The notes under the pieces are model-generated. The model saw only the letters and a program-made list of their open reading frames with translations, was not told the origin of the DNA and did no database searches. Source: Microbispora sp. ZYX-F-249 (GTDB lineage Bacteria; Actinomycetota; Actinomycetes; Streptosporangiales; Streptosporangiaceae). From it: a stretch of 64,000 bases of DNA. The stretch's first letter is position 1; each line of letters opens with the position of its first letter. Shown here one piece after another: positions 54,882 to 63,743 of the stretch. The DNA lies in assembly GCF_039649665.1 (NCBI RefSeq), contig NZ_JBDJAW010000021.1, forward strand, positions 82,945 to 146,944. Direction: 5' to 3'. The translations under genes and the position numbers were made by a program.

Positions 54882-56750
54882 GTGGCGTTAGAGGCTGGTG
54901 ATCCGGCACGCCTGGGCCCGTTCACTCTTGTCGACCGGCTCGGCGAGGGCGGCCAGGGGGTCGTCTTCCTCGGGCGGGGACCGGCGGGCGAGCAGGTCGC
55001 GGTCAAGTTGCTGCACACCCGGCTGACGGCCGATCCGGAGGCTCGGGAGCGGTTTCTGCGCGAGGTCGCGCTCGCGCAGCGGGTGGCGCCGTTCTGCACG
55101 GCCCCCGTCCTGTACGCCGACCTCGCGGGCAACCAGCCGTTCATCGTCAGCGAGTTCGTGTCCGGGCCGTCGCTGCGGCAGCTCGTGGACCGGGAGGGAC
55201 CGCGCCGGGGCGCGGCGCTCGAACGGCTCGCCATCAGCACCGCGACGGCCCTGGCCGCCATCCACCGCGCGGGGATCACCCACCGCGACTTCAAGCCGGC
55301 CAACGTCCTGATGGGCCCCGAGGGCCCGGTCGTCATCGACTTCGGCGTGGCCAGGGCGCCCGACTCGCCGCAGGCCACGGCGACCGGCGCGTCCATCGGA
55401 ACGCCCGCCTACCTCGCCCCCGAGGTGCTGTCGGGCGGCACCGCGGGCGCCGCGGCCGACATGTTCGCCTGGGGCGTCACGATGGTGTTCGCCGCCACCG
55501 GCAGGCCCGCCTTCGGCGCGGACACGATCCCCTCGGTCATCACGCGGATCCTGCACGCGCAGCCCGACCTGGGCGATCTCGCGATGCCCCTGCGGGACAT
55601 CGTCGCCGCCTGCCTGTCGAAGGACCCCGCCCTGCGCCCCTCGGCCGAGGACGTCGTCGCGCGGCTCACCGGACAGCCCACCGCGCCCGTACGGCCCGCC
55701 GCCGCGCCGCAGCCGCCCCCACCGCAGGCCGTGGCACCGGGACCCCAAACACCGGGAAATCAAGCACCCGGACATCAAGCACCCGGACATCAAGCACCCG
55801 GACCCCACGCACCCGGACCCCACGCGCCGGGACCGCACGTACCCCCATCCGGACCGGGGGGTGCGGGGGCGCCGGTCCCGCCCCTACCACGCCGGTCCGG
55901 CCCCGGCGGGACGAGGCCGCGGCGGCCGGTGCTGACATGGGCGGTGGCCGGGGTCGGCGTGTCGGCCCTCGCGGCGGCGGCCTTCCTCGTGCCGACGTGG
56001 GTGTCCGCCAAGCAGATCTCCTCCGAGGACGCCCTCGGCCCCACGGTGACGCCCGCGGTGACGCCGTCCCAGGACGTGGAGATCCCCATCCCGCAGCCGT
56101 CCGAGCTGGTCACCCACAGCGGCCGCAAACCCGGCAAGCCCTCGCCGAGCCCTTCGGCGCGACGGCTCCAGCCGAGCGCGAAACCGGCCGTCACCCCCAC
56201 GCGCCCCCGTCAGGCGCAGCCGTCGCCTTCCAAGGCGGCTCCCACCCAGGCCAAAGCCACCGCCAAGCCCACCGTCAAGCCCACCGGCGCCGCCGAGCTC
56301 ACTCCTCCGCCCGCGAAGGCCACCCCCGCGCCGACCAAGGCGACCCCGGCGCCGACGAAGACCACCACGGCGCCCAAGCCCAGCGCGACGGCCAAGGCCA
56401 CCCCGACGAAGACCACGGCGCCCAAGCTGAACACCTACACGGCCAAGGGCGTGTGCGGCAGCGGATACGGCGTCGTCGACTCGCATTCCTACGGGAATGC
56501 GACGACGTATCTGCTCTACAACGCGTCCAACGGCTACAACTGCGTGATCACCCTGTCGAAGTACGTCATGTCCAGCAAGATCAAGATGAGCGCGGTGCTG
56601 AAGGTCCAGAACGGGTCGTCGAAGACCGACTCCGGCAGCTACACGGTCTACGCCGGGCCGATCCGGCTGCCCGCCAAGGGCAAGTGCGTCATCTGGGGCG
56701 GCGGCTACGGCACCGCCGCCTGGAGCAGCTCATGGTCGCACTGTGGTTGA
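54882..56750 (+). CDS. Membrane Ser/Thr protein kinase with Cys-containing outer domain
   Basis: A 622-residue kinase. Catalytic domain 1-265: glycine loop RLGEGGQGVVFLG, Lys40 in VAVKLL, HRDFKPANVLM (near 134), DFGVARAPD, APEVLSGG. A proline-rich juxtamembrane part with repeats (GHQAPGHQAPGPHAPG) follows, then one membrane helix (about 350-370) and a Thr/Lys/Pro-rich outer stalk. The last 90 residues form a compact domain with three cysteines (VCGSGYGVVDSHSYG, YNCVITLSKY, GKCVIWGGGYG). There are no PASTA repeats. GTG start. Confidence 0.92.
   Translation: MALEAGDPARLGPFTLVDRLGEGGQGVVFLGRGPAGEQVAVKLLHTRLTADPEARERFLREVALAQRVAPFCTAPVLYADLAGNQPFIVSEFVSGPSLRQLVDREGPRRGAALERLAISTATALAAIHRAGITHRDFKPANVLMGPEGPVVIDFGVARAPDSPQATATGASIGTPAYLAPEVLSGGTAGAAADMFAWGVTMVFAATGRPAFGADTIPSVITRILHAQPDLGDLAMPLRDIVAACLSKDPALRPSAEDVVARLTGQPTAPVRPAAAPQPPPPQAVAPGPQTPGNQAPGHQAPGHQAPGPHAPGPHAPGPHVPPSGPGGAGAPVPPLPRRSGPGGTRPRRPVLTWAVAGVGVSALAAAAFLVPTWVSAKQISSEDALGPTVTPAVTPSQDVEIPIPQPSELVTHSGRKPGKPSPSPSARRLQPSAKPAVTPTRPRQAQPSPSKAAPTQAKATAKPTVKPTGAAELTPPPAKATPAPTKATPAPTKTTTAPKPSATAKATPTKTTAPKLNTYTAKGVCGSGYGVVDSHSYGNATTYLLYNASNGYNCVITLSKYVMSSKIKMSAVLKVQNGSSKTDSGSYTVYAGPIRLPAKGKCVIWGGGYGTAAWSSSWSHCG
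55745..55850 (+). repeat. 15-bp tandem repeats in the kinase gene
   Basis: Repeats of CAAGCACCCGGACAT and CACGCACCCGGACCC code GHQAPGHQAPG and GPHAPGPHAPG in the juxtamembrane region. Confidence 0.85.
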
Positions 56751-56821
56751 CGATCGGCCGGGACGGGAGAGGCCGGGCCCGGCTCGTTGACGCGGCGACG
56801 GCTCATCAGGAGGATCATCAC

Positions 56822-56851
56822 GTGACAGAACTCGGTTCGGTGATGCCATGA
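56822..56851 (+). CDS. Nine-codon leader open frame before the carboxyltransferase gene
   Basis: GTG 56822 follows CAGGAGG by eight bases and encodes MTELGSVMP, ending in an ATGA overlap with the start of the carboxyltransferase gene. The larger gene has no good ribosome-binding site of its own, so translation through the leader may be how it is started. Could also be chance. Confidence 0.4.
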   Translation: MTELGSVMP

Positions 56852-58446
56852 CGGTGCTCGTGAGCCGGCTGGACCCCTCCGGCGGCGAGTACGGCGCGCG
56901 GCGCGAGGCCATGCTGGCCAAGCTCGCCGAGCTCGAGGCCGAGCACGCCAAGGCCGTCGCCGGAGGCGGGCCGAAGTACGTCGAGCGGCACCGGGAGCGC
57001 GGCAAGCTGCTGCCCCGGGAGCGGATCGAACTGCTCGTCGACCCCGACTCTCCGTTCCTGGAGCTGTCCCCGCTGGCGGCCTGGGGCACCGAATATCCCG
57101 TCGGCGCGAGCGTCGTGACCGGCATCGGGGTGATCGAGGGCGTCGAGTGCGTCGTCACGGCCAGCGACCCGACCGTGCGCGGCGGGGCGTCCAATCCCTG
57201 GACGCTGCGCAAGACACTGCGCGCCGCCGAGATCGCGCTGCGCAACCGCATGCCGTACGTGAACCTGGTGGAGTCGGGCGGCGCCGACCTGCCCTCGCAG
57301 AAGGACATCTTCATCCCCGGCGGCCAGGTGTTCCGCGACCTGACCCGGCTGTCGGCCGCCGGCGTCCCGACGATCGCGCTGGTCTTCGGCAACGCCACCG
57401 CGGGCGGCGCGTACGTGCCGGGCCTGAGCGACCACGTCGTGATGGTGCGGGAGCGCGCCAAGGTGTTCCTCGGCGGCCCGCCCCTGGTGAAGATGGCGAC
57501 CGGCGAGGAGTCCGACGACGAGTCGCTGGGCGGCGCGGAGATGCACGCGCGGGCCTCCGGACTGGCCGATCACCTCGCCGCCGACGAGTACGACGCGCTG
57601 CGGATCGGCCGCCGCATCGTGCGGCGGCTCAACTGGCGCAAGGCGGGGAACGTTCCGGCGGCCGATTACGCGCCTCCGCTGTTCGACGAGGACGAGCTGC
57701 TGGGGATCGTGCCGGAGGACCTGAAGGTCCCCTTCGACCCTCGGGAGGTCCTTGCCCGGGTGGTGGACGGCAGCGACTTCGACGAGTTCAAGCCGCTCTA
57801 CGGGCCGAGCCTGGTCACTGGATGGGCGAGCGTCCACGGCCATCCGATCGGGGTCCTCGCCAACGCCCGGGGTGTGCTCTTCGGGGAGGAGTCCCAGAAG
57901 GCCGCCCAGTTCATCCAGCTCGCGAACCAGTCGCGTACGCCACTCGTCTTCCTGCAGAACACCACGGGGTACATGGTCGGCAGGGAGTACGAGCAGAGCG
58001 GCATCATCAAGCACGGCGCGCTGATGATCAACGCGGTGGCCAACTCGACCGTGCCGCACATCACGATCGTCATGGGGGCCTCCTACGGCGCGGGCAACTA
58101 CGGGATGTGCGGGCGGGCCTACGACCCCCGCTTCCTGTTCAGCTGGCCGAGCGCGAAGTCGGCCGTCATGGGCCCGGCCCAGCTCGCGGGCGTGATGTCG
58201 ATCGTGGGGCGGGCCGCCGCGCAGGCGCGGGGGCAGGTCTACGACGAGGAGGCCGACACGGCGATGCGCGCGGCGGTCGAGGCGCAGATCGAGTCGGAGT
58301 CGGCGGCGTTCTTCCTGTCCGGGCGGCTGTACGACGACGGGGTCATCGACCCCCGCGACACCCGTACGGTGCTCGGGCTGTGCCTGTCGGCGGTCGCGGG
58401 GGCGCCCGACGCAGGCCGGGCCGGCTACGGCGTCTTCCGGATGTGA
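56848..58446 (+). CDS. Acyl-CoA carboxylase, carboxyltransferase (beta) subunit
   Basis: A 532-residue biotin-dependent carboxyltransferase with two crotonase-like halves: RHRERGKLLPRERIELLVDP, YVNLVESGGADLPSQ, GNATAGGAYVPGLSD, LVFLQNTTGYMVGREYE, VMGASYGAGNYGMCGRAYDP and LFSWPSAKSAVMGP. The GYMVG and NYGMCGRAYDP blocks are those of methylcrotonyl-, geranyl- and related 3-methyl-enoyl-CoA carboxylases (MccB/LiuB/AtuC), not acetyl/propionyl. Together with the alpha subunit it adds CO2 to the gamma carbon of a branched enoyl-CoA. Confidence 0.92.
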   Translation: MTVLVSRLDPSGGEYGARREAMLAKLAELEAEHAKAVAGGGPKYVERHRERGKLLPRERIELLVDPDSPFLELSPLAAWGTEYPVGASVVTGIGVIEGVECVVTASDPTVRGGASNPWTLRKTLRAAEIALRNRMPYVNLVESGGADLPSQKDIFIPGGQVFRDLTRLSAAGVPTIALVFGNATAGGAYVPGLSDHVVMVRERAKVFLGGPPLVKMATGEESDDESLGGAEMHARASGLADHLAADEYDALRIGRRIVRRLNWRKAGNVPAADYAPPLFDEDELLGIVPEDLKVPFDPREVLARVVDGSDFDEFKPLYGPSLVTGWASVHGHPIGVLANARGVLFGEESQKAAQFIQLANQSRTPLVFLQNTTGYMVGREYEQSGIIKHGALMINAVANSTVPHITIVMGASYGAGNYGMCGRAYDPRFLFSWPSAKSAVMGPAQLAGVMSIVGRAAAQARGQVYDEEADTAMRAAVEAQIESESAAFFLSGRLYDDGVIDPRDTRTVLGLCLSAVAGAPDAGRAGYGVFRM

Positions 58447-58513
58447 CCGGCATGCGCATCGACACCGGTTTCACCGGCAGCGGGCTCATGCGGATCGGCG
58501 AGGGTGAGGGGTC

Positions 58514-60826
58514 ATGATCGGGCGACTGCTGGTGGCGAACCGTGGAGAGATCGCCCGGCGGGTCTTCCGCACCTGCCGCGAACTGGGCATCGAGACCGTC
58601 GCCGTCTTCACCGACGCCGACGCGTCCGCCCCGCACGTCGCCGAGGCCGACCTGGCCGTACGGCTGGGCGGCCCCTCGGCGTACCTCGACCCGGAGCGCG
58701 TCGTCGAGGCGGCCCGCAGGTCGGGAGCCGACGCGGTCCACCCCGGGTACGGCTTCCTGTCCGAGAACGCCGCCTTCGCCCGTGCCGTGCTGGACGCCGG
58801 GCTGACCTGGATCGGTCCCTCCCCCGAGGCCGTCGCCGCGATGGGCAAGAAGATCGAGGCCAAGGCGCTGATGGCGGAGGCCGGCGTGCCGATCCTGCCG
58901 ACCATCCCGCTGTCCCCGGACGGCCCGGTGGAGATGACGGCCCCCGTGCTGGTCAAGGCGTCGGCGGGTGGCGGCGGTCGCGGCATGCGGGTGGTACGCG
59001 ACCCGGCCGACCTCGCCGGAGCCGTCGAGTCGGCCCGGCGGGAGGCGCTGTCGGCGTTCGGCGACGGGACGCTGTTCGCCGAGCCCCTGGTGGAGGGCGC
59101 CCGCCACATCGAGGTGCAGATCCTCGCCGACGCCCACGGCACGGTCTGGGCGCTCGGCGAGCGCGAGTGCTCGATCCAGCGCCGCCACCAGAAAGTGATC
59201 GAGGAGGCCCCCTCCCCTGCGGTCGGGCCCGAACTGCGGCGCGAACTGAGCGAGGCGGCGATCCGGGCCGCCCGCGCGATCGGCTACCAGGGCGCGGGCA
59301 CGGTCGAGTTCCTGCTGTCGGACGAGGGGTTCTTCTTCCTGGAGATGAACACCCGCCTTCAGGTGGAGCACCCGGTCACCGAGTGCGTCTACGGGGTCGA
59401 CCTGGTCCGGCTGCAGATCGAGGTGGCCGAGGGCGCCCACCTCGCCGCGCTGCCGCCGAGCCCGGTCGGGCACGCCATCGAGGCCCGCCTGTACGCCGAG
59501 GACTCCGAGGGCCGCCCGCGCAGCGGCGTGCTGCACCGCTTCGAGATCCCCGGCGTGGACGGCGAGTTCGGCCTCGGGGCGCGGTTGCGGCTCGACTCCG
59601 GAGTGGTCTCCGGCACCGAGGTGGGCGTCCACTACGACCCGATGCTGGCCAAGGTCGTCTCGTACGGCCGGGACCGGGCGGAGGCGGCCCGGCGGCTGGC
59701 GAACGCGCTCGCCCGCGCGCGGATCCACGGGCCGGCGACCAACCGCGACCTGCTCGTGGGAGTGCTGCGGCACCCGGACTTCCTGTCCGGGGCGCTCGAC
59801 ACCGGGTTTCTCGAGCGGCACCCCGTTCCGGCCTCGCTCGCCGGCCCCGAGGCCGTACGGTTGTCCGCGCTCGCGGCGGCGCTCGCCGGGGCGGCGGCGA
59901 ACCGCGCGGCCGCCCGGCGCGACGGGGTGCTGGGCGGGCTGCCGGGCGGCTGGCGCAACGTCCCCTCCCAGCCGCAACGCACGGCGTTCGGCACGGAGGA
60001 CGGCGGACGCCTGGAGATCGCCTACCGGCTGACCAGGGACGGGCTGCGGGCCGAGGGTTTCGAGGACGTCACGCTGGTGACGGCGGACCCCGGACGGGTG
60101 GTGCTGGAGACGGCGGGCCTGCGGCACGCCTTCGAGGTGGCCGCCTACCGGGGGGTGGTGCATGTCGATTCGGCGCTGGGGCCGGTCCGGCTCACCCCGG
60201 TCGAGCGCCTGCCCGAACCGGCCGGGCACGTCACGCCGGGGGCACTGCCCGCCCCGATGCCGGGTACGGTCCTGCGTGTCGAGGTCAAGCCCGGCGACGT
60301 GGTCGAGCCCGGGCAGCCGGTGGTCGTACTGGAGGCGATGAAGATGGAGCATCTGGTCGTGTCCCCCGCCTCCGGCACGGTGACGGCCCTGCACGTGACG
60401 CCGGGCGCGCAGGTCGAGGCGGGCGTGCCGCTCGCCGTGATCGAGCCGTCGCCGCCGGGAGAACCCGGCGGCGGCCCGCGCCCGGACGGGCCGGACGCGC
60501 GGACCGGCCCGGAGGCCGGCGCAGAAGCCGGCCCTGAGTTCCGCCCCGAGCTCGGCACGACGACCGGTACGACGACCGGTACGGCCGATGACCAGGGCCC
60601 GGGCTCGGCGGGCGGCCCGGAGACCGGCTCCCCCGCAGGCCCGGAAACGGGCCTCCCCCCGGCTCCTGAGACCGGTCTTCCGCCGAGCCCGGACACGGCG
60701 CACGCGGCGGCCCCGGAGGCGGCCCCTCCCGGGAGCGTGGAGAGCGGCGCCGAGATCGGCACGGAGACGGGCGCGCGGGGCACGGACGCCGGTGCGAATC
60801 CGGGCAGGGAGGCGGCGCAGCAGTGA
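58514..60826 (+). CDS. Acyl-CoA carboxylase, biotin carboxylase/BCCP (alpha) subunit with long tail
   Basis: A 770-residue subunit: biotin carboxylase (RLLVANRGEIARRVFRTC, VHPGYGFLSENAAFA, KASAGGGGRGMRVV, FFLEMNTRLQVEHPVTE), a BT-like linker, then BCCP with the biotinyl Lys in LEAMKMEHL (Lys610). The family normally ends shortly after, near 650. Here about 125 further residues of low complexity follow (GTTTGTTTGTAD, PETGSPAGPETGLPP), of unknown purpose. Starts 67 bases after the beta subunit and overlaps the hydratase gene by GTGA. Confidence 0.93.
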   Translation: MIGRLLVANRGEIARRVFRTCRELGIETVAVFTDADASAPHVAEADLAVRLGGPSAYLDPERVVEAARRSGADAVHPGYGFLSENAAFARAVLDAGLTWIGPSPEAVAAMGKKIEAKALMAEAGVPILPTIPLSPDGPVEMTAPVLVKASAGGGGRGMRVVRDPADLAGAVESARREALSAFGDGTLFAEPLVEGARHIEVQILADAHGTVWALGERECSIQRRHQKVIEEAPSPAVGPELRRELSEAAIRAARAIGYQGAGTVEFLLSDEGFFFLEMNTRLQVEHPVTECVYGVDLVRLQIEVAEGAHLAALPPSPVGHAIEARLYAEDSEGRPRSGVLHRFEIPGVDGEFGLGARLRLDSGVVSGTEVGVHYDPMLAKVVSYGRDRAEAARRLANALARARIHGPATNRDLLVGVLRHPDFLSGALDTGFLERHPVPASLAGPEAVRLSALAAALAGAAANRAAARRDGVLGGLPGGWRNVPSQPQRTAFGTEDGGRLEIAYRLTRDGLRAEGFEDVTLVTADPGRVVLETAGLRHAFEVAAYRGVVHVDSALGPVRLTPVERLPEPAGHVTPGALPAPMPGTVLRVEVKPGDVVEPGQPVVVLEAMKMEHLVVSPASGTVTALHVTPGAQVEAGVPLAVIEPSPPGEPGGGPRPDGPDARTGPEAGAEAGPEFRPELGTTTGTTTGTADDQGPGSAGGPETGSPAGPETGLPPAPETGLPPSPDTAHAAAPEAAPPGSVESGAEIGTETGARGTDAGANPGREAAQQ

Positions 60827-61668
60827 GCGAACCCCAGGAGGTCCTGGTACGCCGGGAGCAGGCGGGCGGCGTGGCCACGATCACGCTCGACTCGCCGCAC
60901 AACCGCAACGCCCTGTCGTCCCGCCTGCTGCGCCAACTCGACGACGCGCTGTCCTGGGCGCTGGACGACCCCGCCGTACGGGTGATCGTGCTGACCGGCG
61001 CGGGACCGGTGTTCTGCGCGGGCGCCGACCTGAAGGAGCAGCGCGGCGGAGGAGCGCCGGTCACCGCGTCGTTCCCCGACATCATGCTGCGGATCTGGGA
61101 GAGCCCGAAGCCGGTCGTGTGCCGCCTGAACGGCACGGCCCGGGCGGGCGGCCTCGGCCTGGTGGCGGCCTGTGACTTCGCCGTCGCCCCGGCGACCGCG
61201 TCGTTCGCCTTCACCGAAGTGCGGCTCGGGGTGGTCCCGGCCATGATCGCGGTCACCTGCCTGCGCCGTCTGGACCCAAGGGCCGCGGCCGAATACTTCC
61301 TCACCGGCGAGGTCTTCGACGCCGCGCGCGCCGTGGAGATCGGCCTGCTGACCCGGGCCGTCCCGGAGGAAGACCTCGACGCGACCGTTGCGCACTACAC
61401 CGGCATGCTGCTGCGCGGCGGCCCCGAGGCGCTGGCGATCACCAAGCGGCTCGTGCGGGAGGTGCCGCTGCTGCCGGTCGAGGAGGGGTTCCGCGCGATG
61501 GCCGAGCTGTCGGCCGAGCGCTTCACCTCCGAGGAGGGGCAGGAGGGGATCCGGGCGTTCGCGGAGAAACGGCTCGCCGCCTGGGTCCCGTCGGCCCCGT
61601 CGGAGGCCCCGTCGGAGGCCCCGTCGGAGGCCCCGTCGGAGGCCAGGGCCGGAGACGCCGGGCGATGA
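60823..61668 (+). CDS. Enoyl-CoA hydratase (crotonase family)
   Basis: A 281-residue crotonase: VATITLDSPHNRNALSS, oxyanion loop FCAGADLKEQ, NGTARAGGLGLVAACDFAVA, FAFTEVRLGVVPAMIAV. The first catalytic Glu position (usually A-x-G-G-G-x-E) is altered to RAGGLG, while the Glu in FTEVRLG is kept, as in methylglutaconyl/isohexenylglutaconyl-CoA hydratases (LiuC/AtuE). The C-terminus ends in a fourfold APSE repeat (12-bp units at about 61593-61640). GTG start overlaps the carboxylase stop. Confidence 0.9.
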   Translation: MSEPQEVLVRREQAGGVATITLDSPHNRNALSSRLLRQLDDALSWALDDPAVRVIVLTGAGPVFCAGADLKEQRGGGAPVTASFPDIMLRIWESPKPVVCRLNGTARAGGLGLVAACDFAVAPATASFAFTEVRLGVVPAMIAVTCLRRLDPRAAAEYFLTGEVFDAARAVEIGLLTRAVPEEDLDATVAHYTGMLLRGGPEALAITKRLVREVPLLPVEEGFRAMAELSAERFTSEEGQEGIRAFAEKRLAAWVPSAPSEAPSEAPSEAPSEARAGDAGR

Positions 61669-63638
61669 CGGCGGAGGCCGGGCGGCCGGGACCGATGCGG
61701 GTCGCGAACTGCGGCGGCTTCTACGGCGACCGGCTGTCGGCCGCCCGGGAGATGGTCGAGGGCGGGCCGATCGACGTGCTCACCGGCGACTGGCTGGCCG
61801 AGCTCACCATGTCGATCCTCGCCGGCAACCGGCTGAAGGGCCGTCCCGGCTACGCCCGCACCTTCCTCACCCAGATGGAGCAGGTCCTCGGCACCTGTCT
61901 CGACCGGGGCATCAGGGTCGTCGCCAACGCGGGCGGCCTCGACTCCGCCGGCTGCGCGGAGGCGGTGTCGGCCCTGGCCGACCGGCTCGGGCTGCGCGCG
62001 GCCGTCGCCCACGTCACCGGCGACGACCTCATGCCGCTCGCGGCGCCGCCGGTCCACGCGGACACCGGCGAGACCCTGCGGGCGACCCCGCTGACCGCCA
62101 ACGCCTACCTCGGCGGCCGGCCGATCGCGGTGGCGCTGGAGCACGGCGCGGACGTCGTCGTCACCGGGCGGGTCACCGACGCCGCCCTGGTCACCGGGCC
62201 CGGCATGTGGTGGTTCGGCTGGGGCCCCGGCGACCTCGACCCGCTGGCCGGTTCCGTCGTCGCCGGGCATGTGATCGAGTGCGGCTGCCAGGCGACCGGC
62301 GGCAACTACGCCTTCTTCGAGGAGGTGCCCGACCTCGCCCGCTGCGGCTTCCCCATCGCGGAGCTGCACGCCGACGGGTCGAGCGTGATCACGAAGCACC
62401 CGGGCACCGGCGGGCTGGTCTCGATCGGGACCGTGACCGCGCAGCTGCTGTACGAGATCGCCTCGCCGCGCTATCTCGGGCCGGACGTGACCGCCCGGTT
62501 CGACACCATCCGGCTGGAGCAGGAGGGGCCCGACCGGGTCAGGATCACGGGCGTGCGCGGCGAACCCCCGCCGGAGACCCTGAAGGTCGCCGTCACCTAC
62601 CTGGGCGGCCACCGCAACACGATGACGCTCGTGCTCACCGGCCTCGGCCTCGCCGCGAAGGCCCGGATCGCGCAGGAGGCGATCTGGGCCCGCGTCCCGC
62701 GCGAGTCGTTCGAACAGGTCCACGTGGAACTGACCCCCCTCGGCGCGGGTGGCGGCTCCGGCGCCCCGGGCGGCCCGAGCGGCGCGGGAACAAGCGGCGC
62801 GGGCGATCCGGACGCGGACGGCTACGGCGCCTTGAGCGGCCCTGCAGCCAACGGCACGGGCACGGACAGCACGGGCACGGACAGCACGGGCACGGACAGC
62901 GCAGGCACGGACAGCACGGGCACGGACAGCGCAGGCACGGCCGGGACGGGCACGGACAGCGCAGGCACGGCCGGGACGGGCACGGACAGCGCAGGCACGG
63001 CCGGGACGGCGTTGCTGCGAATCACGGTCATGGACCCCGATCCGCGCAGGGCCGGGCGGGCCTTCTCCTCCGCGGTGGTGGAGACCGGTCTGGCGAGCTA
63101 CCCCGGCTTCTACGGTCTGACACCGCCCGGCGACGCCTCTCCCTACGGCGTCTACTGGCCCTCGTCGGTCGAGGCGCGGGCCGTGCTCCCCGTGGTGACC
63201 GTGGACGGGCTCCGCGTCGAGGTGCCGTACGCGCCGCCCGGGCCGGTGCTGGGCGAGCAGGCGGGAGGACCGCCCGGCGACGCGGTCGTGCCGCCGTACG
63301 CCGGGGATCTGTCGGCCGGGGTGGTCAGGCCGCTCGGCACGGTCGCCGGCGCCCGCTCGGGCGACAAGGGCGGCGACGCCAACCTCGGCGTCTGGGTGCG
63401 TGACCCCGCCCGGTATCCATGGCTCGCGGCGTTCCTGACCGTGGAACGGCTCAGGGCACTTCTGCCGGAGGTCGGCGACCTGCCGATCGAGCGGTTCGCG
63501 CTGCCGAACCTCCACGCGCTCAACTTCGTCGTCCGCGGACTGCTGGGCAGCGGCGTGGCGGCCAGCCCGCTCCTCGACGCCCAGGCCAAGGCGCTCGGGG
63601 AGCGTCTTCGCGCCGTACACGTGCCCGTCCCCCCGTGA
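61665..63638 (+). CDS. atuA: AtuA-like (DUF1446) protein with internal Thr/Gly/Ser repeat
   Basis: A 657-residue protein of the acyclic terpene utilisation AtuA/DUF1446 family: RVANCGGFYGDRLSAAREMVEGGPIDVLTGDWLAELTMSIL region, VVANAGGLDSAGCAEAV, VVTGRVTDAALVTGP, HVIECGCQATGGNY, VAGARSGDKGGDANLGVWV and LNFVVRGLLG. The function of AtuA is not proved, but it is needed in citronellol and geraniol breakdown in Pseudomonas. Residues about 395-450 are an insertion of TGTDS/AGTAG repeats between two domains. Its ATG overlaps the hydratase stop by four bases. Confidence 0.88.
   Translation: MTAEAGRPGPMRVANCGGFYGDRLSAAREMVEGGPIDVLTGDWLAELTMSILAGNRLKGRPGYARTFLTQMEQVLGTCLDRGIRVVANAGGLDSAGCAEAVSALADRLGLRAAVAHVTGDDLMPLAAPPVHADTGETLRATPLTANAYLGGRPIAVALEHGADVVVTGRVTDAALVTGPGMWWFGWGPGDLDPLAGSVVAGHVIECGCQATGGNYAFFEEVPDLARCGFPIAELHADGSSVITKHPGTGGLVSIGTVTAQLLYEIASPRYLGPDVTARFDTIRLEQEGPDRVRITGVRGEPPPETLKVAVTYLGGHRNTMTLVLTGLGLAAKARIAQEAIWARVPRESFEQVHVELTPLGAGGGSGAPGGPSGAGTSGAGDPDADGYGALSGPAANGTGTDSTGTDSTGTDSAGTDSTGTDSAGTAGTGTDSAGTAGTGTDSAGTAGTALLRITVMDPDPRRAGRAFSSAVVETGLASYPGFYGLTPPGDASPYGVYWPSSVEARAVLPVVTVDGLRVEVPYAPPGPVLGEQAGGPPGDAVVPPYAGDLSAGVVRPLGTVAGARSGDKGGDANLGVWVRDPARYPWLAAFLTVERLRALLPEVGDLPIERFALPNLHALNFVVRGLLGSGVAASPLLDAQAKALGERLRAVHVPVPP
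62850..63010 (+). repeat. 15- and 30-bp tandem repeats inside atuA
   Basis: Repeats of ACGGGCACGGACAGC, then of a 30-bp unit made of GGGACGGGCACGGACAGC plus GCAGGCACGGCC. All stay in frame and code TGTDS and AGTAG. Confidence 0.92.
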
Positions 63639-63743
63639 CCGGTGCCCGCGACCGCCAGGGTCGCCCGGGCAGAGCGGCCAGGCGGCATTCGCCCGAGCGG
63701 TAGGGGCTGTGGAAGACGCCGATCGGCCGTTAGGGTCGTCCGC

